Positions 25,514 to 37,862 of a DNA stretch of 41,360 nt are shown one piece after another (position 1 is the first letter of the stretch; each line of letters opens with the position of its first letter). The notes under the pieces were generated by a model. That model had not been told where the DNA came from and did no database searches. It worked only from the letters and a program-made list of their open reading frames with translations. Position numbers and translations under genes: made by a program. This stretch comes from Ceraceosorus guamensis (Eukaryota > Basidiomycota > Exobasidiomycetes > Ceraceosorales > Ceraceosoraceae). The DNA is taken from assembly GCF_003144195.1 (NCBI RefSeq), contig NW_020290119.1, positions 1-41,360 on the forward strand, in the 5' to 3' direction.

Positions 25514-28500
25514 ATGGCCGCCAAAGCGGTAAGTACGATGCTCAAAAAGGCTTGCATCTAGCCTTCGGAATACGTGGTAGACGCTTTGTACGAGCTATCC
25601 GATCGTCTGCTGCTCCCTCCTGCTTACGCTTCCAGCCCTTGCTCTGCCTAGGCCAAAGGGGCGCTGTATGCGTCGGAGCTGGATGCTGCTCGGCTGCGGG
25701 GTGACTGGACGGCGGAGCATCCGACTCACCTCGCAGGCAAGGGCAAGAACATCACCTGGCCCGAGCTCATTCGGAAATACATGAAGCACAATCCCAACAG
25801 TCCAGGTGAGACACACATCATTCGAGAGACGTGGGAGCAACGAGCTGATAGTCTCTTCGCAATGCCGTCTTCAGTCACGCCAGGCGTGGCTAGCGTCGAG
25901 CAGCAGCTGCACGCTTCCATTGCCGCTTTCCAGAGTCAAAAGAGTAGCTACTCCGATTCGTCGCACGACGCCGATGTTGCTATTCCAGGGCAGAAAGATA
26001 CTACTGTGCTTCCAGAGCCTATTCCAGCAGACGAGTCGGGAGAAGGGTGGTCCGGCAAGGAGATTCTTGCAGCCAACAATCGCTTGGAAGACCTGGCAGC
26101 TTCGGCCAGAGGCGATGACCTGGCGAAGCACAGCGTGGCAGCACTGCGTGCGTACGCTCTGTTCTCTGTCGGCAAAGACGAGGATGCCATCGGCTTGCTT
26201 CACAACACAAAGTTCTTGGAGGAGGTCAACCTGGATGCACTGAAGGCTGGCGATCACTTGGAGGACTACGCCGTTGCGCTCATGCTTCTAGGCTTCTGCG
26301 TCTATGGCATGGCAAATGAGCGCTTGCACGCATCTCGCAACAATGATGATTTCCGTCCATTTGTCTTGGCGGGTTATGCTCGTGCTATCGACCTACACGA
26401 AGGTGTGCGGGGAGGCAAGAGAGCTGGCGCTTTGCGTGGTCTACCCGCAGACGAGATCGAAGCATGGGGTGAGACAGCTCTGTACCGCAATGCATTGTTC
26501 AGCGTCAGGCACGGGTGAGTGCCTAGTACTCTGAATCGCGCATTTTTTTACTGTCGGCGAAGGCATGCTCACAGCGCCTGCCTGTCCACAGAGATCTTTC
26601 CCTCGGGCTGAATGCTCTGCGCGCCTATCAGGCGCACACCGGACGTTGGCCAGCTTCTTTCCGCAACCCGCAACGTAACGCAATCTACCGCACATACTTG
26701 AATCTTCTCAATATCTCCGTGGAGCAAGGCGGATACGTTGGCCTCCCTGCGCCAACTACGGCCAGCAAAGATGACTGGAGAAGCTTTGCATACCAAAAGA
26801 GCGTAGTCAACAGCGTCGCGGCGCGCATGACCATTCGGGATTTTGAGGCGGAGCGGGTACCACGGCATGGACAGGCTCGACGCATGCTCGGTGCAGAAGG
26901 TCGTGGCATCACTTCCAGAACCACCTCCACCCGTAGACCTGCTCCTCATCGAGCTCTTCGGCCTTCCAGCGCTACTTGGAGCAACGAGCTCTTGACTGTG
27001 CAAGCGTCCGCAGCGGCATCTATCCTTCGCTCGACCGAGTTCCCTCGTGCTGGTCAGGTCAACATCTCGGCTCTGCAGCTGGCTGATGCAGTGGTCAAAG
27101 GCTGGCAACTCAATGGAGAGCAGGCTGGCGAGCATGCGGATGAGATCGTCGAGGTGAGACCTCGGCTAGCCTCGCCCCACCCCGCCATGCCAGAGTTTCA
27201 GAAGCTGATCAGCTTCACTGCTCCGCTCACAGATCCTCTACAGCCTGACAAAAATCACGTTCCACTCGCAGCGCGTCAGCAGACATCTCTTCACCGTGCT
27301 CGTCGCAGCAGAGGCATACGACGAAGCTCGGCTCGCTCTCGAATTGTACATCCAGATTTTCGAGAAAGCGGCGGAGGCCGATGCTGCAGGATCTTCCGCA
27401 CTGGTAGAGGAGGCTCGCCTGCGCAAGGAGGAAGACGACGCGCGGGGCTATGAGATTCAAGAGAACAAAGTGGAGGAGCGCGACGGCGACACTGATGCTC
27501 GGCAAACGAACGGCATCTCAGATGCGGCCAAGAAGGCTGGTGAGGCAGCTCTTCAGGATCACGACGATGAGGAGGTGTTTGTCTCAACGCTGTTGTACGG
27601 CGCTCACGTCCTCACGCGCTATCTTGGCGACGCGGAGGCGTCGGACCGCATTGCTCGCAAAGCGCTGGATAAGGTTGCTGCCAGCACCAAGCTCGGAAAC
27701 AGCCGCAGCCTCGTCGCTCGCGCGAAGCGAGTGGCTGGAACCGCACGAGCTGCTTTCTGTGCGCACGATGCCACGCCTCACCGTCGCCAAGAATTGCACG
27801 ATGAAGCGTTGAGCTTGTTGAAGCAATCCGCAACGCTCGAAGATCAGTCTTCGGAGACGTACTACCAGCTCGCGTACCTTCAGGCCGAGATGCGCGACAT
27901 CCCCTCAGCCATCCGCTCTGCCAGAAGAGCAGTCGAGCTCGAGCCTGCGGACGTGCAGACCTGGCATCTCCTGACTCTGCTGCGATCCGCGCAAAAGGAC
28001 TTCAAGGGAGCTCTGCGCATTGCTGAAGAAGGCCTTGCAGGCGCCGAAGATGACGACGAAGCTGATGCCCAAGCACTTCTTCGTGGCCTTGCAACTCCTA
28101 CTTCCCCGGCCTCCCCGAGGAGTGCCAGTGGTGCATTCCCGCAATCCAATGGGATCCCTAACGGCAAGCCGAGCGCAAAGCTCACCTTGGCTCGCACCGT
28201 TTTGCTCAGCGTCGACTACCCGCCCTCTTACGGTGAGCGAGCTGAAGCTGTGCTGCGACTCATGATCACGCACAATGCTCTGGAGGAGCTTGTCGAAGGC
28301 ACAGACGCAGCGATCGAGGGTCAAAGAGAAATCTTTGAATTCTTTCACAAGCGAGTGGCCACCACGGTCGCAGCGCCAGCTCCACGCAAGGCCGCAGCCG
28401 ATCCAAAGGCCGCAGCGGACAAGCGTGGACGCCTATCGACGCTGCTGTCGTCTAGCGGCACTGCTCCTCATCGGTTCGGATCCATGTCAGGAATGGGTCA

Positions 28501-29371
28501 AAGCGGTGCGACGCCCTCACGCGCATCTACTCTGATCCACTCTTTGCACCGCCGTCGTCATCCCGTGGCCACGGATGAGCCAGCATCGGCTGGCGCGGTC
28601 CCTCTACCTGCCAGCTCGGCGCACAGCGAAAAGGTCGACGAGACGGCCACCGCTGCAGCGCTGCGAGAGCAACAGCGAGGACGTCAAGAGCGCGAGCTGC
28701 TCGGAACGCTTTGGCTGATGAGCGCATCGAGCTTCCGACGGGCCGGCAAGCACAGCGAGTGTCGCGTAGCCGTCCAAGAGGCCGAAAGGATCGAGCCTGC
28801 TCGATCAGAAGTCTGGTTGCAATTGGCCTTGTGGTTCGAACAAGACGACTTGCAGCTCGCTCTGGCGTCATTGTACAAAGCGCTGGCCTGCCAAGGAGAC
28901 AACATTGCGGCCGTTGTTCATCTGGCCAGAATCTTCTTGGCGAACCCGGATCACTCCCCCTCGAGCGTTCCACAAGTGGTTTTGGAAGCTTCGTTGGCCA
29001 CCCAGGCCCACTCATCCACGCCCAATGCGCTGGTGCAGCACGTCGACCGAGCGCGCGATGAGCAAGTCTCTGCGACTGGTCAATCTGGCGGTAGGGGGGC
29101 GGGAAGCAAGCTTTCGCCGTACTCTAGCACTGCAGATGCTCACAGCAGTGCGGAGAAGCGCGAACTGAGCGCAGCAAGCCTGGCAGAAGGTCTGCTCACC
29201 AGCATCACCCTGAGTCATGGATGGGACTCGCCAGAGGCTTGGCTGTACTTGGGACAGGTCGCTTCGAAGACTTCCAGAAGGGAAAAGGCGAGACAGTGCC
29301 TCGAATTTGCGCTCAATTTGGAGCAGACCAAGCCTGTCCGTCCCTTGAGCCACGCGCTGTACCGAGCTTGA
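25514..29371 (+). CDS. YPP1: YPP1/TTC7-type TPR scaffold of the PI4-kinase complex
   Basis: Probable homologue of yeast Ypp1 and animal TTC7, which with Efr3 anchors the phosphatidylinositol 4-kinase Stt4/PI4KA at the plasma membrane. Exons 25514-25528, 25652-25805, 25875-26514, 26592-27153 and 27233-29371 give 1169 residues. The N-terminus (MAAKAAKGALYASELDAARL) has the family's opening Lys-Gly-Ala...Glu-Leu-Asp pattern. The centre has the conserved block EILYSLTKITFHSQRVSRHL followed by LFTVLVAAEAYDEARLALE. TPR units are visible at about 662-720 (ETYYQLAYLQAEMRDIPSAI, VELEPADVQTWHLLTLL) and about 1120-1165 (EAWLYLGQVASKTSRREKAR, then FALNLEQTKPVRPLS, a family signature at the C-terminus). 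The first exon encodes only five residues. The 69-nt intron 25806-25874 is stop-free in frame; if retained it adds 23 residues. Long low-complexity linkers interrupt the repeats. Confidence 0.86.
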
Positions 29372-29752
29372 GAGGGGAGCTGGCTAAAGAAAATACCTTG
29401 GCTTTCTTGGGCTCCATTTCCGAACAAGCCCTACCTTTTTCTCTCTTCGTCTTCTGTCTTTGTTGCCTTACCGGTGCATACCCCCTCTCGGAAGCTTCAC
29501 CTTGGAATTTGAGCTGGCAAAAGTCTACCTAATCTACTCTCTGCTCTTACGCGTCTTGCTTCACACCCGTCGTGCAATGTTTGTTTGTTACTTGGGCATT
29601 GCGCGCATTCGTGCAAAGCATGAAAGAGAACATCGCGTACATGTAACCGAGGAATTTTGATGGGATGATGAAATACACGAAATCAGCGATCCAAAAGCAA
29701 ATCTAGACTATGAGGGTTCGTAACGAGGCATGAAGGTAGCCGCGGAGGCGGC
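29372..29752. other. Convergent 3' regions of YPP1 and STE11
   Basis: 381 bases between two facing stop codons, A/T-richer than the coding flanks. No frame of note; it must contain both poly(A) regions. Confidence 0.6.
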
Positions 29753-32700
29753 TCATGAGAAGGTGTCTGCAGAGTCCTGGACAGGTGCTTGTACAGCATC
29801 CCGAGCTCTTCGAGCAGCCGCAGCAGATTGTTTCTTGGCCTTGACAGTATTGCCGGCTCCCGTAGCGCTAGAGACCGTCGCGGCACCCGATGAAGCAGCC
29901 TTGATGGAGCTTGCAGAATTTGGATCGTCCGCACTGCTGCCGCTCGCGTTTGCAGGACCAGTGTACTCTCCAACGATAAAGGGATGCTGCAAAAGCTCGT
30001 CAGCAGACGGACGCTTGTTGTGATCCAGCTCAAAGGTGGCGTTCAAAAAGTTGATGCAATCTTGCGATACGTCATCGGGCAAAGTTGGCTTGGCAAAAGA
30101 TCCAATCTTGAAGAGCGCTTGCCTGTGCAGCCACGCAGTCGCATGAGCGAGTATCTTTCTCAGTAGAGTTTCGAGCGGAAATGACTCACATCTGGTTCAG
30201 ATTGGCCCATGGATGTGTCCCGCTGATCATCTCCACGACCAGACAACCCAAGCTCCAAATGTCGGCTTTGCGAGTATAGGAGGTCTGCTTGACGACTTCG
30301 GGAGCCATCCTGTCGATGCGAGCTACACGTCAGCGGAGGGACCTTCTACAAAGTCAATGGCCAAGCGAACACTCACCAAAACACGCTGCCTTGCAGAGAT
30401 GGTCGGTGTGCCCTGGCACTAACGAGAAGGTCTGTGCGCGATGCTATTGCTCGTCAGTACACGCTGGTACGCTAAGAAGCCAATCAGTCTTCTGAGTGAC
30501 TTTGTGCACTCACCGCTCTCCACCTTTTTGCTGATGCCAAAGTCGGAAATTTTGACGCAGCTCTTGTTATCGACCAGAATATTGGCGCCCTTGATATCGC
30601 GATGTACAATCTCGCGAGCATGCAAGTAGCTCAGACCTTGCAAGATTTGCCTTACAAAATTGCGCACCAGCAGCTCTTCGAAAGCGCCATAATTGCGGAG
30701 AAGAGCGACGACAGAGCCGCCGGGAACGTACTCGAGGAAAATGTTGAGGTGCGTGCTATCCGCGGACGAGTCTGGAGATGAAAGACAGGTGCGACGCGAC
30801 TCAGAGGACATTCGAGACACTGACACCGCCAGCACCACTCACCCAAGTACTGCACAATATTCTCGTGTTGCATGGTCTTCAGCAACTCGATTTCGCGCTC
30901 CAGCGCTTCGAGCATACTCTTCTTGCGCTGATCCGTCTTCGAGTCACCAGAAGGAAGCTCGACCTGTTTGACAGCCATGAGCAGTCCATTCTTTGCGTTC
31001 ATGCCCAGGAAGACGTTTCCAAATGATCCAGCACCGATCAGAGCTCCTTTGATCCATTTGATGGGGTCCTTGCCGGGCACCGCAGAGTGGAAGATGCCTT
31101 GCTCTTCGTCCTCCTCTTCGCCGCTCAGATCCTCGTCTTCCTCATCCACCATCTCATCCTCCGACAGCTCTTCGTCTTCTTCCCCATCATCTGCCATGTC
31201 GTGTTGCAATTCGCTTACGCTGCTCGCGCGGCTCGTCGCGCTACGGGTGACGGCCATGGGATCTCCAGCATGGTGGTCGGTCTCTTCGCCCGGCACCGAC
31301 ATGCGCGAACTGCTGCGTCCGGGCCCCGAAGCCTGTTCTTCCTCCTCTGCCTCGTCTGCATCTTCTGCGTCTTCACCGCTGACGCTGACGCTCAGCGTAC
31401 TCTGAGGACGCGTGCTGCCAATGATGGATCCTGCTTTCCGACCAGCATTGCGCACTGGAATAGGTACACCATCTTCATCCACCACCCAACCGCCTCCAGC
31501 TCCTGCAAGGTGCATGCTAGCGCGTCTGTCTTCGACTTGCTGCGTGATTTCATCCACCGTCAGCATGCTTGCAGCATCGCTGCGGTCTTGCCCGCTCAAG
31601 TTCGACGTTCCTGAGCTGCTGATACCTCTGGCAGCGCGCAGCTGCGTCGCGAGGCTCTTGCGACTGCTGCGAGCACTTTCGCCAGAGGCGCGCCGTTGGG
31701 ATAGCGGTCTGCCTGCTTTGGGCAAGGGCGTCAAAGTCGGAGGCGATTCTTCAACGGGCGAGCCCACAGTCTGCAAGCTTTTGGACCAATCGTCCAGCGA
31801 AGAACGACCAATGACGGGCGGTAGGGTGGGGGGCTTCGACGCCTGCTTCGGCGCAGGCGGAGGTTGATGCTGCGAAGCGCTGCTTGAGGTGTGCCCATCA
31901 TCGGAGTCCTCGGGCGTACCGATGTAGATCGAAGGGGGATTGTGTCTGCTCTCGAAGCTCTCCTTGCCGGGAAGAGGTGGGGCATCCGCATCAGCGGTGA
32001 AGCTCCACGTGCTGTCTCGCTTGGATCGGACGCTTGCGGATGGTCTTCCGTATATAGAGCGCCTGGCTGTGCGCTCCAACACGCGCTTCTCGGCTTGAGG
32101 AAAGTAATCCGTCAAGTGAGAACTGATCAATTCCGAAGGCGGTCTCTGGCCGAAGAAGTTGCGCGCCTTTCGAGGGATGACAGAGGTAGGCGATCGATTT
32201 GGAAGCTCTGGTCTGCCGGGTAATGGAGGCGTTGCGCCCCAAGCCGTTGGTGGTTTGCTACCCTTTGCGACCACGCCCAGACCAGACATGATGCTGACCG
32301 TACTGGCGCGGTTGACTTTCTTTCCTGTGGGCGGGACGTATGTATGCGCCTCCATATGATCGCCCTCGCCAGGATTACCGCCCGCATGACCAGGCATTCT
32401 TTCTCCAAAGAACGATTCGAGCTTGTTGCGGCGGGGCGCCGACGCAGTGCCCTTGCCTCCGTGATCATGCTTGGGACCCAGCCTGCGAAGCGTCAATCCC
32501 CTCTCGCGCAAGGGGTCGTGCGGCTGAGGGGCATGACAAATAGCTAACAGCTCATTGTCCGTCAAGGACTTTGTCTTGCCTTCGCCGCTAGTTGCAAAGA
32601 TGCCCCAAGTCTCGCCATCATCGTACTCGTGATCCTCCACAGATAGAGTCTGACCAGCGGTCGGAGTATAGCTGTTTCCCACTACGCTCTTTCCAAACTT

Positions 32701-34217
32701 CTTGAGTACACGCGCCAGCACATCGTAAGCATCCCGGCAGTCCGACACGTTGACGGTGCGGGTGGTGCCGTCTTCCCCTATGAATTTGATGATCTGCCGC
32801 TTCAAATCTTCCAGGGACGCCTGAGCGCCATAAGAAGCGTTCGAAGCTGCAGATGAAGCGTCGATGACCCGAGGTGTGATTGGGCGTCCTGATGCGGATG
32901 CCGCAAACGGTCCATGACCGACGGCGTAGCCCCTCTCGCTGCGATTGACACTCGCAACCGATGTAGCGCTGTACAGAGGTGTCGTGGGAGAGTCTCTGGA
33001 CATCTCGGTGATGGGCGTTAATGGATTGTTGGCCAGGTTGCTGGCTGCTGATCCATGGTGTATGCGAACAGTGTCTGCGGTGGAGGGCCGGCTGACCCCG
33101 AAGGTCGCGCTCGTCGGGCTGCTTGAAGAGCCGGGGGTGAGACCATGTCCTGCACGAGAGCCCGCACTCGCAGCGTAGCTAGAGCCTGTCGCAGTGCTCG
33201 GGCGCATGCCACCCGAAGGGCCATAGCCATATGCTGCACGAGGGTTCTGAGCACCCAACAGACCAGCTACGCCACCATTAGAACTCATCTTACGATGACC
33301 CAACAAAGACTCGTCGCGCACGTCCGGCAATGGTTTGTGAAGCCCTACGGGGCTGCGGGAGACGATGGATCCATTGAGAGTGCGCCCTTGCCCTGCTTGC
33401 TGGGCAAGGCCTCTCATTTCCTTGAGTCCGAGGCCTTGGCCGTTGCTCAGACTTCCCGAAGGGGACGGAGCTGTGGGCGTGATCGGCATGTCTTGGGCCG
33501 ACGACTGGGAAAGGTGCAAAGGCGGCGGCCTGACAAGCTGCGATCTACGACCACCAAGACCAGCCGCATCGTAGTCGTGGATCGTCGAGTGGGTGGACAC
33601 GTCGTGCAGGTACTCCATCTCGCTGTCTGTCGCATTGACAGCTCTTGGAGGAGGCACGACACGCGACAGCGTGTTCATAGCTGCCGTTTCTGCGCACCTT
33701 TTTCTCAAGTTCTTGATCGCTGTGAATACTCGAATCCGGTCCCCGACCGCAGTGATGCCCATCTCCTTCAAGGAGCCTTGATCCACATCCAGCAGTACTG
33801 AACCCAGGATGTCATGTTTGGCAAAAGTCGTGGCATGAGCGCCCAAACGAAGGCTGTGCAGCCAAGCAGCGACCTCTGCCTGCGTCCATTTGCGGACTAC
33901 GTGGAGCCACCATCACGAAAGGCACGAGCAGGTCAGTCAGCAAGAAGGAGTCGCGCTTAGTGGGAGCTATACAATGGTGGGCTTCACTCACCTTCGTCGA
34001 CGCTGATGCCTCCCATGCTGCCCATATTGGCCAGTCCTGCAGAAGAAGGGGTGCCGGGACGAGAGCCGATGTTCGAGCCTGGTCTCGAGGCCAGTGAAGC
34101 GGCGGCGACAGCAGCAGCAGCAGCTCGGGGACTAGAAGCTACCATGGAAGCAGCTGCACTAGATCCTACAGCATATCCTAGCGGAAAGCCTGGCGATGTT
34201 GGTGTGCCAGCTGACAT
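29753..34217 (-). CDS. STE11: STE11-type MAPKKK (Ubc4/Kpp4 class) with SAM and RA domains
   Basis: Top kinase of the pheromone/filamentation MAPK cascade. Minus-strand exons: 34217-33992, 33896-30843, 30771-30514, 30431-30377, 30309-30190 and 30122-29753, giving 1360 residues. A SAM domain is at about 76-145 ([37 protein letters not shown]). A Ras-association/RBD domain is at about 440-530 ([43 protein letters not shown]). These two domains separate it from BCK1. The middle is long, disordered and Ser/Pro-rich; a strongly acidic block ([20 protein letters not shown]) sits just before the kinase. The kinase is at about 1022-1290: [46 protein letters not shown]. An Ala-rich tail of about 70 residues follows the domain. 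The start was set at the ATG before [10 protein letters not shown]; the frame is open further upstream, so an earlier start is possible. Confidence 0.95.
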
Positions 34218-36256
34218 GTCGGGTGCGTTGCAGCAAAGTCTGTTCTGCAAAAGGTGTGCAGGATTCCGCTTTCCTTGCTTTGGGCGCCGGCGGTCCACTT
34301 GGCGAGCAAGCTGATCGGTCGCCAGGGCTTGCAAGACCTCCGGGTCTAGAAAATGAGGCCTCGTCAGCTAATGAAGAAGGCACAGTCGTAGCTCCTCAGA
34401 GGCGGGTCAAAAGAGATCTGTGCGCGCCTGCAGCACACGAGCGATCTGGCAGCTAGTAAAACGCGCGTTGTGAAAGAAGAAGGGCGGAGGGGCGAGGGCA
34501 GTCGAGCTGGAAGACCAAAGGTGCAAGACTCGGCCCAGGCTAAGGCAGAGCTTGGCCTAAGCAGGTCGTTGTGGCAACGCGAGAATGTGCGCCGACGACC
34601 CTCGTCTTGATGAGAGCGAACGAGGAGGCGAAACAGGGAGCCGCGGTCCAGCGATGGTCACGATTGCCGACGGTCACCAACTCACGACTCGACGTGATTG
34701 ATGCTATATCGCCCTACACCATATCTACCTAGCGTACAGCCATTACGCGCAGGGTGATCAGAGTTTGAGTGAAGCGGCCGGCCAAATGCGCTTGCGCAAG
34801 GCAGGCTCGCCTGCATGACATCAAGCGCCAACTCGGCACTCGCGTATTCCATTAAATTCAAAATTGTGGATTGGCGCTCAATGATCTACCTATACGTATA
34901 TCACGCAGGACAATCAATTGAATCTACCGTCAAGTGTGAGTTTTGGATTTGAATCAAAGGCCGCCAAAGCTCTCCGCAGAGGCTGAATTGTACATTTTTG
35001 ATTGAAGATTAACAGCAGTCACAAGTCGATCTTTCTGATGACGAAAGCAGCGGGAAAGTCGTTGAAGCAGGGCGCCATGTGCACGCATAGCGCTATCGAG
35101 GACCGGCACACAACGCACCTCCTCCACAAGGATTGAGTTGGAGGGCTAGACGTCCCTCACGCTATACACCCCGGGTGCTGTATCGTACCGCGCCTACCGC
35201 GAGCTTGGTGAACGCGAGCCGGTTGCGCGCAGGAGCCGCGCACATAGTATGTAGGCTCCATTCACGATGATCCACTCGTGACTTGCGACACTCGACGGCG
35301 ATGCTGCTGCTGCTCTTTTGGCCCGAGTTAGAAACCTCAATCAAGGCGCGAAAATGTGTTTGCGCAAGGGACTAAGGAAGGTCGGGCTCTTCAAAGTAGT
35401 CGTCGCCGTGCATTGAGCAAGCGTTCGAGTGGGTGTTTCTAGATCAGGATCATGAATATAGATAGGACGAAGCAACGAGCAAGGCATCTTGGTCGATCGT
35501 GCCAGGTAGGTATGAGCAAGAGCGGGAGAGCATAGAGCTGATGTGCTGGAAGAGCGCTCTCAACCGAGGATCGACACCGACAGAAACGCGTCTCGCCTCA
35601 ACAGTCGACCATGCGGATACGGGTGGAGCGCAGACAATGACCGCAGCGTTCGAGTGACGCTTCCCCGTGAGTCGCCCACGAATGAACTGAGACGTATCCA
35701 TGCAAGCGTGTGCAATTGCGCGTGCTTGAGCCAATAACGACAGTGCGCGGCCCCTCGCCGAGTCAAGAGCCGTGCCAACCCATTCGGGTCTCATGTATGC
35801 AATCCTGTAGGACCAAAATGCGTATGAGTGGGACTTGACAGCTCAACTTGGCACCGCAAGGCTCTCTTCAGCGCATCGTCAATGTGTCCTTGCAATCAGC
35901 CTCCCAAAGTGGCGGGTGAATGGAAGAGTGAAAACCTTCAGCAGGGTTCGCCCGTACCGGTGCCCCCAATCGAGCGAGGGACAGTGTGAGCCGAGGAAGG
36001 AAGAGGACGTCTTTTTTTGTGCCAATCTCAAAGTGAGCGGCCTTTGCATGCTTCTTGATTGCTATCACCCTCGGTAAGCCTCGTAGGTGAGCCTAGTCGC
36101 ACCTCTTGGAGTGAAGGAAGCTTGAGGCAATGGGAGCCTTCCGGCTCGCTTGAGAGACTGATACGTCACTTGACAGACTGCCGCCGCTCGCAAATAGTCT
36201 CGTTTATAGAAGTAGGGTGATCGACAGAAATATGATTGCCCCATCGCTTCACCGCT
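34218..36256. other. STE11 upstream region; weak open frames only
   Basis: 2.0 kb between the STE11 start and the 3' end of the minus-strand gene at 36257. It holds the decamer ACTCGTGACT at 35274-35283 and near copies around 34668-34705 and 35262. A/T-richer sequence lies at 34850-35010. Two minus-strand frames, 35450-35791 (114 codons from an ATG) and up to 36068, read somewhat protein-like but match nothing I know and cannot be joined by a clean splice in phase, so no gene is called. Confidence 0.5.
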
Positions 36257-37862
36257 CTACCTTTCCTTCGTCTCACCAGATGGTGCGAGCACATCACACA
36301 GCAATATCCAGCTTTGGTCCGCAATGACGCCTCTGTCGCGTATGACTTCAAGATGAGGAGTGGAAGCGAGTGAGCTGCTCGGAGTTCTTTTGGAGGAGCT
36401 GGAAATCGCTCTTGCGTGCTCACGTGAGCGGGCACTCACGGATCGTATACTTGAGACACCAGCGCGGTACCAAGGTGGCTCCCTTTGGCCACGGGACTGG
36501 GAACGAGTCTTCGAACTCGGTCAAAAGTGTCGGTAAAGTCTCGTCCGGGAGAATGTCTGCGAGCGCGAGAAGCAACAGTCAACGACACGATCCACGAACC
36601 CGTGGCTATGCCTCGCACCGCCACGTATCGCACAGCTAAAAAAGAGTGTGGCACTTTTCCATCACTTCGACTCACTGTTCCCATCATTCGCGCTGCTCAG
36701 CTCAATGCCTCTGTCCGCGCACCATTTCCCCAACTCTTTGTCCCACGCGCAAGGAGAACGCATAGCGCTAAGGTCAATGGTGATGACTTTAGGGTGCCTA
36801 CATGCGCTTGGAATCGTCTGAAATCTCTTCAGCTCTGCCGTCGAGTCGTCGTGCCTCGCATCGCCATTCTGAGTTCCTTGCCCTCCACGCGAAGAAAGAG
36901 CATCGATGTCAGGGAAAACAGCGCGAAGGGCGGGCAAAGACACGGAGGAGAGCCCAAGTGCGCTCAACTGCGGATGCCCTGACAAGTGCTGGATCACGAG
37001 ATGAAAGGCAACAAGCTTTAAGCGTGGACATGTCTGCGCGGCCGAAAACATCTGCGCCGCCCTCCACACCTGCTGTAGGAATCTCGAGCACCTCATCGTT
37101 TCTCACCTGCCAAGTCTTCTTGACCACTTCCTCGTCCCCGCTCGCCTCTTGTCCACCCAGCTTCAACCTCGGAAACTCGAGAATGACCTGATCGACGGTC
37201 AGTATGCCGGTGCTAGAGCTGAGGGCATCCAAAGCCTCCTGGAACCACTGTCCCACTCCGCTCGTCCCGTACTCCGGTGCATTTTGAGGATCTTTACCTA
37301 AGCAGAAGAACTTGGCAGTAACGTCCAAGGCATCTCTTGATCCGCCTGCTGCGCACGGGTCCGGAGATCGATCCGCTGCTATGCTTGATGGATGAGGGAG
37401 CCACAAACGCGTAGAAGGAGACGAGGAATGATGCGACTTGATGCTGCTTGTAGCGTAAGAGATGTACTCCCTATCTTCTTCCAGCGAAGTAGGAGGTCTG
37501 ACAAATCCCGGTCGAGGCTTCACATCTGATTCTTGAGCCCCATTGCTGTTGGAGGTAGGTACGACCAAGGAAGAAGAAGAAGAGGAAGGTCCAGCGGGAG
37601 CGGTGCTCGAAGTAGAGACGCTCGGTGTGGCCTGAGAAATGTGGAACTCTTCTGCGGGTCCGCAAGGAGCCCTCCTGGGTCTTGTGTCCAAAGCCCAGTC
37701 TTCTATGTTGCCGTCCAGAGCAAAATGCAGTGTCTCGTGGAGAGCGTGAGACAGAGCGCCGTAGGAGGAGGGCTTGAGCGGTCGACTTGCGTCGTGCGTG
37801 TGGAGTACAAGCGTAGTTGGATAGGCCGAGGAGCAGGAGGAGGATGAGTTGTGACTTGTCAT
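36257..37862 (-). CDS. GCLM: Glutamate-cysteine ligase modifier subunit (GCLM/Gcs2-like)
   Basis: Regulatory partner of glutamate-cysteine ligase, the rate-limiting enzyme of glutathione synthesis; it has an aldo-keto-reductase-like fold. Minus-strand exons 37862-37070, 36978-36676, 36556-36440 and 36345-36257 give 433 residues. Features recalled from fungal homologues: HALHETLHFALDGNIEDWAL near 39-58, DVTAKFFCLG at 180-189, STGILTVDQVILEFPRLKL at 217-235, the strand LSALGLSSVS, then GIELSSANDGNNILPDETL and PRWCLKYTILIRDRGVIAD at the C-terminus, which matches the fungal NDxxxILPxxTL and WxxRYTxxxRDRGVI patterns. Both C-terminal motifs run across introns in phase, supporting the model. A Ser-rich insert (about 75-165) enlarges the N-terminal half. 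The first intron (37069-36979) is the least sure: its donor is GTGTGG, and an alternative donor GTGAGA lies 33 bases upstream. The gene is divergent from the J-domain gene. Confidence 0.85.

Noticed and set aside
31087-31614. Plus-strand frame of 175 codons inside STE11
   Set aside because: Antisense to a well supported kinase exon; no independent evidence of coding.
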